Source of the DNA: Arachidicoccus sp.
Lineage (GTDB): Bacteria; Bacteroidota; Bacteroidia; Chitinophagales; Chitinophagaceae
DNA length: 64,000 nucleotides
Assembly: GCA_028283605.1 (NCBI GenBank)
Contig: JAPWKH010000018.1
Coordinates: forward strand, 186,001 to 250,000
Direction of reading: 5' to 3'
Made by a program: the position numbers and the translations under genes. This document shows positions 26,716-33,635 of the stretch, one piece after another. The notes under the pieces were generated by a model. The model saw only the letters and a list, made by a program, of their open reading frames with translations. It did not search any database and had not been told where the DNA came from. The first letter of the stretch is position 1. Every line of letters starts with the position of its first letter.

Positions 26716-27103
26716 ATGTATATTTCAAATCTATTTTCCAATCCCCGTTTTGATTAACGGCTTTTAATTTCTGGTTGTTCTTGTCAAGTGAATTTTGATA
26801 AGAAATTATTTTCGTATTGGTGTCAATTGCCTCGTTATTCTGAATAATGATATTTGCTGAACGGTAGGATTCTCTTTTATCGGCATCATATTGGTAATAG
26901 GCATTTTTCATTTTATCCAGATAGGAATTATTAACCGAATCCTGTACCATATAAAAATTCGCCTGTTTAAAATCGCCTTTCATGCACGCATCCAAAAAGC
27001 TTTGTGCTGCAACAAGTTCATTATCCGCTTTTGGATAATTGGCAGTTTCGCATGAGCAAAAAAGAATTGTAACCAATACTACTACGGCAGAAAAATATTT
27101 CAT
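26699..27103 (-). CDS. small lipoprotein of unknown function
   Basis: A 134-residue putative lipoprotein. The signal sequence ends in a lipobox-like LFCSC, with Cys18 as the likely lipidated residue. The mature part has one alpha/beta domain with AAQSFLDACMKGDFKQANFYM near its start and NQNGDWKIDLKYTF at the end. This pattern is like small NTF2-fold lipoproteins (DUF4878 type), but I do not assign it firmly. It is convergent with the EEP gene, overlapping it by 17 bp, and has its own upstream gap of 160 bp shared with the divergent cutC. Confidence 0.7.
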   Translation of the reverse strand: MKYFSAVVVLVTILFCSCETANYPKADNELVAAQSFLDACMKGDFKQANFYMVQDSVNNSYLDKMKNAYYQYDADKRESYRSANIIIQNNEAIDTNTKIISYQNSLDKNNQKLKAVNQNGDWKIDLKYTFSGNL

Positions 27104-27224
27104 TATTTTAGGTTTAATTTCAATCCGCTAATTTCAGATGTTTATTTCACAATTTTGATAAATTTTTTGGACTCTTTAAAATATTTTAAGTTGGTGTAAT
27201 GATATTAAAAAAGCATTTCTTTTG

Positions 27225-27240
27225 TATGCTATTTGGCATA
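27225..27240. promoter_or_regulatory. short inverted repeat upstream of cutC
   Basis: TATGC (27225-27229) and GCATA (27236-27240) flank a 6-bp centre, 32 bp before the cutC ATG. Possible operator; arms are short, so chance is a real alternative. Confidence 0.2.
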
Positions 27241-27271
27241 ATAATAAATTTATATAATTAAAAAAGTGTAC

Positions 27272-27991
27272 ATGTCTTATCTTTTGGAAATTGCCGTATT
27301 CAACATACAATCTGCATTGCTCGCAGCACACGCAGGCGCGGACAGGCTGGAACTTTGCGAGAATCCTTATGACGGAGGTACTACGCCTTCTTACGGATTT
27401 TTAAAAACCGTAAAAGAAAAAATATCCATTCCCGTTTTTCCGATCATTAGACCGCGCGGCGGAGATTTCATTTATTCTGATGAAGAATTTGAAGTAATGA
27501 AAGAAGACCTGCTTTTATGTAAAGAAATGGGCTTTCAAGGCGCTGTACTTGGCTTGTTACAAAAAGATGGAAGCATTGATGCTGAAAGAACAAAGCGATT
27601 GGTAGACGCAGCTTATCCGCTGGAGATAACTTTTCATCGTGCGTTTGACAGGGCAAAAAATCCTTTGGAGAGTTTGGAGAAAATTGTTGATTGTGGTTGC
27701 TCCAGAATTTTAACAAGCGGACAAAAACCCAATGTGGGTGATGCTTTGGACTTAATAAAGAAACTGATTGAACAAGCCGGTGAAAGAATTATTATTCTTC
27801 CGGGCAGCGGCGTTCGCAGCAGCAATTTGGAAAAAATAAAAGAAGCAGGAGCAACAGAGTTTCATTCCTCTGCAAGAAAAGAAATTCCTTCATCCGCAGC
27901 ATTTATAGTTGATTCTATGGAAGAAATATTGACCAATACAATAGTTGATGTTGATGAAATAAAGAAGATGAAAACTATTCTTCAATCATAG
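27272..27991 (+). CDS. cutC: copper homeostasis protein CutC
   Basis: A 239-residue TIM-barrel protein of the CutC family. The ATG at 27272 is chosen over an in-frame GTG at 27266. Family motifs are clear: AGADRLELCENPYDGGTTPSYG, PVFPIIRPRGGDF, GAVLGLLQKDG, TFHRAFD, RILTSGQKP and ILPGSGVRSSN. CutC was linked to copper tolerance in E. coli, but its biochemical activity is not settled, so the name is by family only. It stands alone, followed by a strong terminator; no copper exporter or chaperone gene is adjacent in this window. Confidence 0.92.
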   Translation: MSYLLEIAVFNIQSALLAAHAGADRLELCENPYDGGTTPSYGFLKTVKEKISIPVFPIIRPRGGDFIYSDEEFEVMKEDLLLCKEMGFQGAVLGLLQKDGSIDAERTKRLVDAAYPLEITFHRAFDRAKNPLESLEKIVDCGCSRILTSGQKPNVGDALDLIKKLIEQAGERIIILPGSGVRSSNLEKIKEAGATEFHSSARKEIPSSAAFIVDSMEEILTNTIVDVDEIKKMKTILQS

Positions 27992-28010
27992 TTATATATC
28001 ACTATTAACG

Positions 28011-28042
28011 AAAAAAGGCTGAACTTATATTCAGCCTTTTTT
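28011..28042 (+). terminator. intrinsic terminator after cutC
   Basis: A 13-bp perfect stem (AAAAAAGGCTGAA with its complement) and six-base loop followed by a T run. It lies between cutC and the convergent membrane-protein gene and works on both strands. Confidence 0.85.
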
Positions 28043-28064
28043 ATTATAATTATATAATTTTTTA

Positions 28065-28535
28065 TTATAAAACTGCGTCAGCAAATTTTTGGCTGCGATA
28101 GCAAATGGGAAAAACAATAGTTCCAACCAATCCGATGATGGCCAATATAGGAATTACCAATAGCTTGAACTGATGAATGTGCAAAGGCGTATCTCCGTAA
28201 TTTCCTTTTGCCACTACCAAAATCAGCCAAAGAAAAGCGAGTGCGTAAATAACCGATGCCAATATGCTGCCTGCGCTTTTTAAGTAGTGCGATAATACAG
28301 CGTATAATATTCCGCATGTTACTAATGGAATTAAACATCCGAAAGCCACAGTCTGAACGTTTACTATATAAGACGACATTGTAAGTTGTAAAATATTGAC
28401 ATACACAGACCAAAATGCCAAACATATAATAGCAGTAACAAAACCTAAAAATGTGCCGACATACATTGCACGCGAAACGGGTGTATGATATGATTGAAAA
28501 TTAAATACGACTTCGTTCTTGAATTTCTTTTCCAT
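28065..28535 (-). CDS. small integral membrane protein, unknown function
   Basis: A 156-residue hydrophobic protein with four predicted membrane helices, at about residues 24-50, 58-82, 89-110 and 124-147. A short charged N-terminus (MEKKFKNEVVF) and C-terminus (YRSQKFADAVL) probably lie in the cytoplasm. No catalytic or ligand motif is recognisable. It may belong to the Yip1-like or DUF-type small membrane proteins, but this is a guess. It is a single gene with a start at ATG 28535, followed by the terminator shared with cutC. Confidence 0.65.
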   Translation of the reverse strand: MEKKFKNEVVFNFQSYHTPVSRAMYVGTFLGFVTAIICLAFWSVYVNILQLTMSSYIVNVQTVAFGCLIPLVTCGILYAVLSHYLKSAGSILASVIYALAFLWLILVVAKGNYGDTPLHIHQFKLLVIPILAIIGLVGTIVFPICYRSQKFADAVL

Positions 28536-28612
28536 TGAATAGATTTTTATTTAATCACAACATGGCAAAGATAAAGCAACCGAAGTGATACGAAAAAACT
28601 TTTTCAAAAACT

Positions 28613-29428
28613 TTATTTCACATTTTTCCAAAGCAAACTTCCATCACCGTAACTCAGAAAACGGAAATCATTTTGCAAGGCATAATCATATATTTTTTTC
28701 CAGTCTTCACCGACTGTTGCAGCAACTAAAAGCAATAGCGTAGATTTTGGCTGATGAAAATTAGTAATCAACCCAACGGCAACTTTTAACTGATATCCCG
28801 GCGCAATGATGATTTGTGTTTTGCTAAATAAACGGGTTTGATTTTTTTCTTCTAAATAATTTTTCAACGCTTGCAACGCTTCTGCTTTGGCATAATGCTT
28901 CGGTAAATCATATACTTCCCATTGATTGATTCGAAGAGAATAATTCCCAGTTAATATTTTAACACCCATCCAATACAACGATTCGATTGTCCGTAATGAT
29001 GTAGTGCCAACAGCAACGATTTTATTTTCCGAATTTCGAATCAGATCATCAATCAATTCCACAGAAACATCTATAAATTCTGCATGCATCTCATGCGTTT
29101 CCATTGTATCGCTTTTCACGGGTTTAAAAGTGCCTGCGCCTACATGCAGCGTTACAAAAGATGTATGAATGTTTTTTGCTTTCAGATCATTTAATAAGTC
29201 TTTCGTAAAATGCAGTCCTGCAGTTGGCGCAGCTACGGAACCATCATGTTTTGCATAAATGGTTTGATAGGTTTCTTTGTCTTTTTCTTCTGCATTTCGG
29301 TTCAAATAAGGTGGCAATGGAATTTGACCGGTGATGTGCAAAATATCTGCAAAACAGTATTCATCAATATTCCAGGAAAATTCTATCAGAAAATAATCAT
29401 TTAATTTTTCTATTTTTTTTACCTTAAT
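28613..29428 (-). pseudogene. queA: queA, C-terminal fragment (frame-disrupted)
   Basis: This is the C-terminal two thirds of S-adenosylmethionine:tRNA ribosyltransferase-isomerase, which transfers the ribosyl group of AdoMet to 7-aminomethyl-deazaguanine at the tRNA wobble base in queuosine synthesis. The open frame begins after a TAA at 29429-29431 and has no plausible start: homologous coding runs from the first codon (KVKKIEKLNDYFLIEFSWN). Core motifs are intact: ITGQIPLPPYLNR, APTAGLHFTK, LHVGAGTFKPV, HEMHAEF, VGTTSLRT, NFHQPKSTLL and SYGDGSL. The N-terminal part is at 29434-29826. Everything apart from the junction looks functional. Confidence 0.9.
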
Positions 29429-29433
29429 TTAAT

Positions 29434-29826
29434 TCATTTTCCTGTAATAAGATTTTTTTCCAAAAAATCTTCTTTCCATTTTTTAGCATTACCTACAAGG
29501 CATTTCCATAAAACTTTGCCATGCTGCATCATTGCAGAAGTTATGTCCGAATATTCATCGGCCGGTTCGAGACAAAAAATTTCGATATGTGCTCCTGAAA
29601 TATTTTGAAACAAAAGCCTTGCTTCTACAACTTTCGTATTGTTGAAAACAAGCAATGTGTTTTGTGGTAAAATGTCTGCCAGATTTTTATAAACGCTCTC
29701 TGATATATTTCCTTTTTCATAAACCAGCAACTTGCTTTCATCCCTTTTTGGCAAAGGGAATTTTGCAATTTTTTCTTCAGGTAAATCATAAACGAAATCA
29801 AGTATTGATAAATCTTTCGGATGCAT
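29434..29826 (-). pseudogene. queA: queA, N-terminal fragment
   Basis: The first 130 residues of QueA, starting at ATG 29826 with LSILDFVYDLPEEKIAKFPL, then DESKLLVYEKG, TLLVFNNTKVVEARL and the insert-containing LWKCLVGNAKKWKED. The reading frame stops with TGA at 29434-29436. Downstream homologous coding resumes at 29428, but in the interval all three frames close: TGA 29434, TAA 29429 in the resumed frame and TAA 29424 in the third. At least two small indels, or one larger one, are therefore needed to join the halves. Joined, the protein would be about 404 residues, near the length of the longer Bacteroidota QueA type. Confidence 0.9.
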
Positions 29827-29911
29827 TGTTATGAATCGTATCAGTTTAATGAAGTGCGAATGTACAATTCATTTTCGCCATATTTTTGAAGGTATTTTTT
29901 TATCATATACT

Positions 29912-29948
29912 AAAAAAGCAACAGATTTATTTTATTGCTTTTTTATTT
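29912..29948 (-). terminator. intrinsic terminator of the SDR gene
   Basis: A 10-bp perfect stem (AAAAAAGCAA / TTGCTTTTTT) with a 13-nt loop and flanking A/T runs, 27 bp past the SDR stop on the minus strand. Confidence 0.65.
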
Positions 29949-29974
29949 TAAGGAAAAATGAAAAGTTACGTATA

Positions 29975-30730
29975 TTATCTTGTCGTATATCCTCCATTAG
30001 CAAATATTGTTTGCCCTGTTATCCACCAACCATCCGTTACCAAAAATTCAACTAAGGGAGCAATATCTTCTATTTTTGTGAGACCTCCGAGCGCAGATGC
30101 TGACTTGTGATAAGCAACAGCATCAGGGGATTCTTGTCCATAAAAAAAAGGAGTATCCATAGGGCCGGGAGCAACATTTGTAACAGAAATTCCTCTTTCG
30201 CCAAATTCTTTGGAAGCTGCGCGTGTAAAGTGCTCCACTGGAGACTTACCACCGGCATAAGTTGAATACAATCCTGTATATGCTGCTAATAAGGAAGTAA
30301 CAATTGTACAAATCTTGCCATTGTCGTTTAGTTGCTTTCCTGCTTCCTGAATGAAGAAGTATGCAATTTTTGAATTGATATCAAACATGGTATCATATTC
30401 TTTCTCGGTAGTATCAATGAACGGCTTTTTTAATACTTTTCCAACTGTGTTAATAGCGATGTCGATGCCCCCAAAATTTTTCTTTGTTTCATCAAACAAT
30501 TTCTTAATATTCTCAATATTGCTTAGATCAGCCCGAAAAAGAAATCCTTCACCACCCGTTTTTTTAATTTCATTGAGTGTTGTTTCAGCTTCGGATTTTG
30601 AACTTTCACTATTATAATGAAGGGCAATTTTTGCACCTTTTGCAGCAAGATTTTTACTGATAAGACCTCCTAAGTTTTTACCTCCTCCGGTAACGATTAC
30701 TGATTTGTTTTCTAAATCATTCTTAACCAT
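29975..30730 (-). CDS. SDR family oxidoreductase
   Basis: A 251-residue classical short-chain dehydrogenase/reductase. The dinucleotide-binding TGGGKNLGG is at residues 15-23, an Asn-containing NTVGK takes the place of NNAG, and the active site has YSTYAGGK (Tyr-x3-Lys) with a Ser in the preceding VTSLL. The C-terminal VTDGWWITGQTIFANGGY is typical of SDRs of the 3-oxoacyl-ACP reductase or glucose-dehydrogenase type. The substrate is unknown. An AraC-type regulator gene on the same strand, 94 bp upstream, suggests the SDR is inducible or co-regulated; such pairs are frequent. Confidence 0.88.
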   Translation of the reverse strand: MVKNDLENKSVIVTGGGKNLGGLISKNLAAKGAKIALHYNSESSKSEAETTLNEIKKTGGEGFLFRADLSNIENIKKLFDETKKNFGGIDIAINTVGKVLKKPFIDTTEKEYDTMFDINSKIAYFFIQEAGKQLNDNGKICTIVTSLLAAYTGLYSTYAGGKSPVEHFTRAASKEFGERGISVTNVAPGPMDTPFFYGQESPDAVAYHKSASALGGLTKIEDIAPLVEFLVTDGWWITGQTIFANGGYTTR

Positions 30731-30824
30731 AGTTATTTGTTTTATAGGTTATTTAATAATTATAATACCATACAACAAAAGTAGAAGCCTTTGAAATAAA
30801 AATCATGGTGAACTTTTCGGAATA

Positions 30825-31211
30825 TTAATATGTTGATTGTGTATTGCGAAATTGTATTGGAGTTAACCCGATATATTTTTTAAAAAATTTTGAGAAATTT
30901 GAGGGGTCGTAGGTTAGCATTCTTGCAATTTCGGCAACAGTTAAATGTGTAGTTGATAAAAGACTTTTGGCTTTATTCAATATTTTCTCATCATAAAAAT
31001 GGCAGGGATGCTGATGATATTTTTCCTTAATAATTTCTATAAGATATTTATGGGACACAAATAATTTTTGTGAAATTTCTTGGATATTCATCATTTTCAT
31101 TTCTCTGCCCGAAATCAAATCTTCCAAATGTTTATCCAGCAACTTGAAGTAATTTTCTGATACTTGCTGTATTCTAATATTTTTTTTTGCATTTGTATAG
31201 GCATTTTTCAT
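30825..31211 (-). CDS. AraC-type helix-turn-helix regulator (DNA-binding domain only)
   Basis: A 128-residue protein that is essentially an AraC DNA-binding domain. A short helical lead (residues 1-40) is followed by two helix-turn-helix units: MMNIQEISQKLFVSHKYLIEII and LTVAEIARMLTYDPSNFSKFFKKYIGLTPIQFR. The ATG at 31211 is preferred over an in-frame TTG at 31226. Normal AraC regulators carry an N-terminal sensor domain of 150 or more residues; it is absent here, and the upstream region does not encode one. The protein may bind DNA constitutively or be a remnant of a longer regulator. It probably controls the downstream SDR gene (inference from context). Confidence 0.82.
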   Translation of the reverse strand: MKNAYTNAKKNIRIQQVSENYFKLLDKHLEDLISGREMKMMNIQEISQKLFVSHKYLIEIIKEKYHQHPCHFYDEKILNKAKSLLSTTHLTVAEIARMLTYDPSNFSKFFKKYIGLTPIQFRNTQSTY

Positions 31212-31255
31212 TATGCAAAAATGCAATAAATAATTTACTGAGCGGAATGTAAGTT

Positions 31256-31263
31256 TATCTTTG
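31256..31263 (+). promoter_or_regulatory. -7 promoter element before the FAD dehydrogenase gene
   Basis: TATCTTTG, an exact TAnnTTTG match, lies 33 bp before the ATG at 31297. No convincing -33 TTTG is present at 19-21 bp upstream. Confidence 0.4.
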
Positions 31264-31296
31264 TATTCATTTTTTAGGATAAATACCTAACATTTC

Positions 31297-32895
31297 ATGC
31301 AACAAAAAATACAATTACGCCTGCAACCCAATGAAGCCGGCAATGAAAATATTGTTCGCGAATTCATTGCTGATACTTTAGGAAAAAGCTATAATCAAAT
31401 CAGCGGCTACAATATTCTTAAGAAATCCATAGATGCAAGAGGCAGGCAGATTTTTATCAATCTTACGGTAAATGCTTTTATCGATGAGCCTTATCAGCAA
31501 AGAGAAATTCATCAATTATTTTTACAAGATGTAAGCCATTCATTGCACTCCGTGATTATTATAGGAGCCGGTCCTGCGGGATTATTTGCTGCCTTGAGTT
31601 TGATTGAGAAAGGAATCAAGCCCATTATTTTAGAAAGAGGAAAAGATGTAAAATCTCGCAGAAGAGATTTGGCTGTTTTGAATAAAGAAGGCATCGTAAA
31701 TCCGGAAAGTAATTATTGTTTTGGCGAAGGCGGCGCCGGCACTTACAGCGATGGTAAATTATTTACCAGAAGCAGTAAACGCGGCAACATAGATAAAGCC
31801 TTGAATACATTTGTACAATTTGGCGCGGAAGAAAAAATATTATACGATGCACATCCGCATATTGGAACCAATAAACTGCCGCAGATTATTACGAATATGC
31901 GTAAAGCTATTATTGATAGCGGAGGAGAATTTTTATTCGGCAAAAAAGTAATTGATTTTGTTATTAAAGAAAATAAAATTACATCCGTCTCAACTGCTGA
32001 TGGCAACAGCTTTTCGGCCGATAGCGTAATTCTTGCAACCGGCCATTCTGCGCGAGATATATTTGAATTGTTTTTTAATAAAAATATCTTAATAGAAGCA
32101 AAGCCTTTTGCTTTGGGCGTGCGCGTAGAACACCCGCAGGAAATCATTAATCAAATTCAATATCATTGTTCGACAGAGGAATTAGAGAAGAAAGCGTTGC
32201 CTCCTGCTTCCTATAGTTTGGTAGAACAAGTCGATGGTAAAGGTGTTTTTAGTTTTTGCATGTGTCCCGGAGGTATTATTGCGCCGGCAGCAACTAATTC
32301 CGGGGAACTTGTTGTGAATGGTTGGAGCCCAAGCAAAAGAAATAATCCTTATGCGAATAGCGGCATGGTAGTGCAAGTAGAAGAAAAAGATGCGATCAAT
32401 TATTTTAATAAAATAAAAAATAAAAATTCGTACGTAAAAAACAATGCTTTGCTGTTGATGAGATTTCAACAGGAGATAGAAAAAAAATGTTTCGCGGCTG
32501 GCGGCGGCGGTTTCGTAGCCCCGGCACAAAGGCTGGCTGATTTTACGAATGGGAAAATATCATCGTCTTTGCCGCAATGCAGCTATATTCCCGGCTTGGC
32601 ATCTGTTGATATGCAAAATGTACTTCCGGGTTTTGTTGCAGAAAGATTAAAAGAAGCTTTTAAACAATTCGGGAAAAAGATGAAAGGATATTATACCAAT
32701 GAAGCAGTGATTGTTGCAACAGAAAGCCGTACTTCTTCTCCTGTACGCATTCCGCGCGATGGAGAAACATTATTACATCCGCAAATCAAAAATCTATATC
32801 CTTGCGGAGAAGGAGCGGGATACGCCGGCGGCATTATCAGCGCAGCAATGGACGGAACAAAAATCGCGGAAAACATCGCAGCGAAATTTTATTGA
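31297..32895 (+). CDS. NAD(FAD)-utilizing dehydrogenase (COG2509 type)
   Basis: A 532-residue flavoprotein. After an N-terminal domain of about 85 residues, the FAD-binding Rossmann motif VIIIGAGPAGLFAALSLIEKG appears, followed by ILERGKDVKSRRRD and NYCFGEGGAGTYSDGKL, a signature of this uncharacterised dehydrogenase family. Later motifs are VILATGHSARD, FCMCPGGIIAPAAT, and a C-terminal FAD contact region, YPCGEGAGYAGGIISAAMDG. The electron donor and substrate are not known; the family is soluble and widely distributed. It is a single gene with a -7 element upstream and a hairpin terminator downstream, divergent from the AraC gene. Confidence 0.88.
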   Translation: MQQKIQLRLQPNEAGNENIVREFIADTLGKSYNQISGYNILKKSIDARGRQIFINLTVNAFIDEPYQQREIHQLFLQDVSHSLHSVIIIGAGPAGLFAALSLIEKGIKPIILERGKDVKSRRRDLAVLNKEGIVNPESNYCFGEGGAGTYSDGKLFTRSSKRGNIDKALNTFVQFGAEEKILYDAHPHIGTNKLPQIITNMRKAIIDSGGEFLFGKKVIDFVIKENKITSVSTADGNSFSADSVILATGHSARDIFELFFNKNILIEAKPFALGVRVEHPQEIINQIQYHCSTEELEKKALPPASYSLVEQVDGKGVFSFCMCPGGIIAPAATNSGELVVNGWSPSKRNNPYANSGMVVQVEEKDAINYFNKIKNKNSYVKNNALLLMRFQQEIEKKCFAAGGGGFVAPAQRLADFTNGKISSSLPQCSYIPGLASVDMQNVLPGFVAERLKEAFKQFGKKMKGYYTNEAVIVATESRTSSPVRIPRDGETLLHPQIKNLYPCGEGAGYAGGIISAAMDGTKIAENIAAKFY

Positions 32896-32912
32896 TATTT
32901 TTAAATTATATA

Positions 32913-32949
32913 AAAATGCCGAAAACTAAATATATCGTTTTCGGCTTTA
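32913..32949 (+). terminator. intrinsic terminator of the FAD dehydrogenase / phnA pair
   Basis: A 9-bp perfect stem GCCGAAAAC / GTTTTCGGC with a 10-nt loop and flanking A and T runs, placed between two convergent genes. Confidence 0.75.
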
Positions 32950-32965
32950 ATAAATTTATCGCTCA

Positions 32966-33547
32966 CTAAGCTCCTTGCTTGCGTACATACATTGTTTTAA
33001 TCATAATGCTTTGCCCGTCTATTTTTCCTTCGATATAATTAAAATCATTCGCATCCACACGAATATTTTTTATTACAGTTCCCAAGCGTGCATTCACAGC
33101 AGAACCTTTCACATCAAGCGATTTGGTTAAAACAACTGTGTCACCGTTTTCCAATGTATTGCCGTTTGCATCTTTGTGTAAGTCCACGCTGGCGTCGTTT
33201 TCATGATCTCCTGTCGCTTTTGCCCATTCCAAAGTTTCATCGTCCAGATACATCATATCAATATTTTCTGCAGCCCAGCTTTCGTTGCGCAACCTGTTGA
33301 GCATACGCCATGATACAACCTGAACCGAAGGTACTTCGCTCCACATGGAAGTTGTAAGGCATTGCCAGTGATTGCTGTCAAGTTCTTCTTTCTTTTCTAA
33401 CTGTGCGAGGCATTTATTACAGATATAAATTTCCCTGTCGGAAATATTATTTGCAACAGGCGGCGCTTCGTAAACATTCAATGTGCTTGTTGCAGCGCAT
33501 AGTTCACATACGTTATTGCTTCTTTGTTGTAATTGAGCAACGTTCAT
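32966..33547 (-). CDS. PhnA/YjdM family zinc-ribbon protein
   Basis: A 193-residue protein of the PhnA (YjdM) family. The N-terminal part has zinc-ribbon cysteines (CELCAAT, then CNKC about 30 residues on). The C-terminal PhnA domain is seen as LHKDANGNTLENGDTVVLTKSLDVKG, a GTVIKNIR strand and GQSIMIKTMYVRKQ. It has an extended middle compared with the roughly 110-residue E. coli protein. The name PhnA came from a phosphonate locus, but no phosphonate gene is nearby and the biochemical role is unproven. It lies between two terminators, upstream of clpB's end. Confidence 0.85.
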   Translation of the reverse strand: MNVAQLQQRSNNVCELCAATSTLNVYEAPPVANNISDREIYICNKCLAQLEKKEELDSNHWQCLTTSMWSEVPSVQVVSWRMLNRLRNESWAAENIDMMYLDDETLEWAKATGDHENDASVDLHKDANGNTLENGDTVVLTKSLDVKGSAVNARLGTVIKNIRVDANDFNYIEGKIDGQSIMIKTMYVRKQGA

Positions 33548-33594
33548 ATTATTAAAATTGTTGAGGCTGCAAATGTGTAATTATTTTTTCATAC

Positions 33595-33624
33595 AAAAAA
33601 GCCGGGGAAATTTTCCCGGCTTTT
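33595..33624 (-). terminator. intrinsic terminator of clpB
   Basis: The stem GCCGGGGAAA / TTTTCCCGGC (one G-T pair) has an A run on the left, which becomes a T run on the minus strand. It lies 12 bp past the clpB stop. Confidence 0.82.
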
Positions 33625-33635
33625 CAACTTTTATT

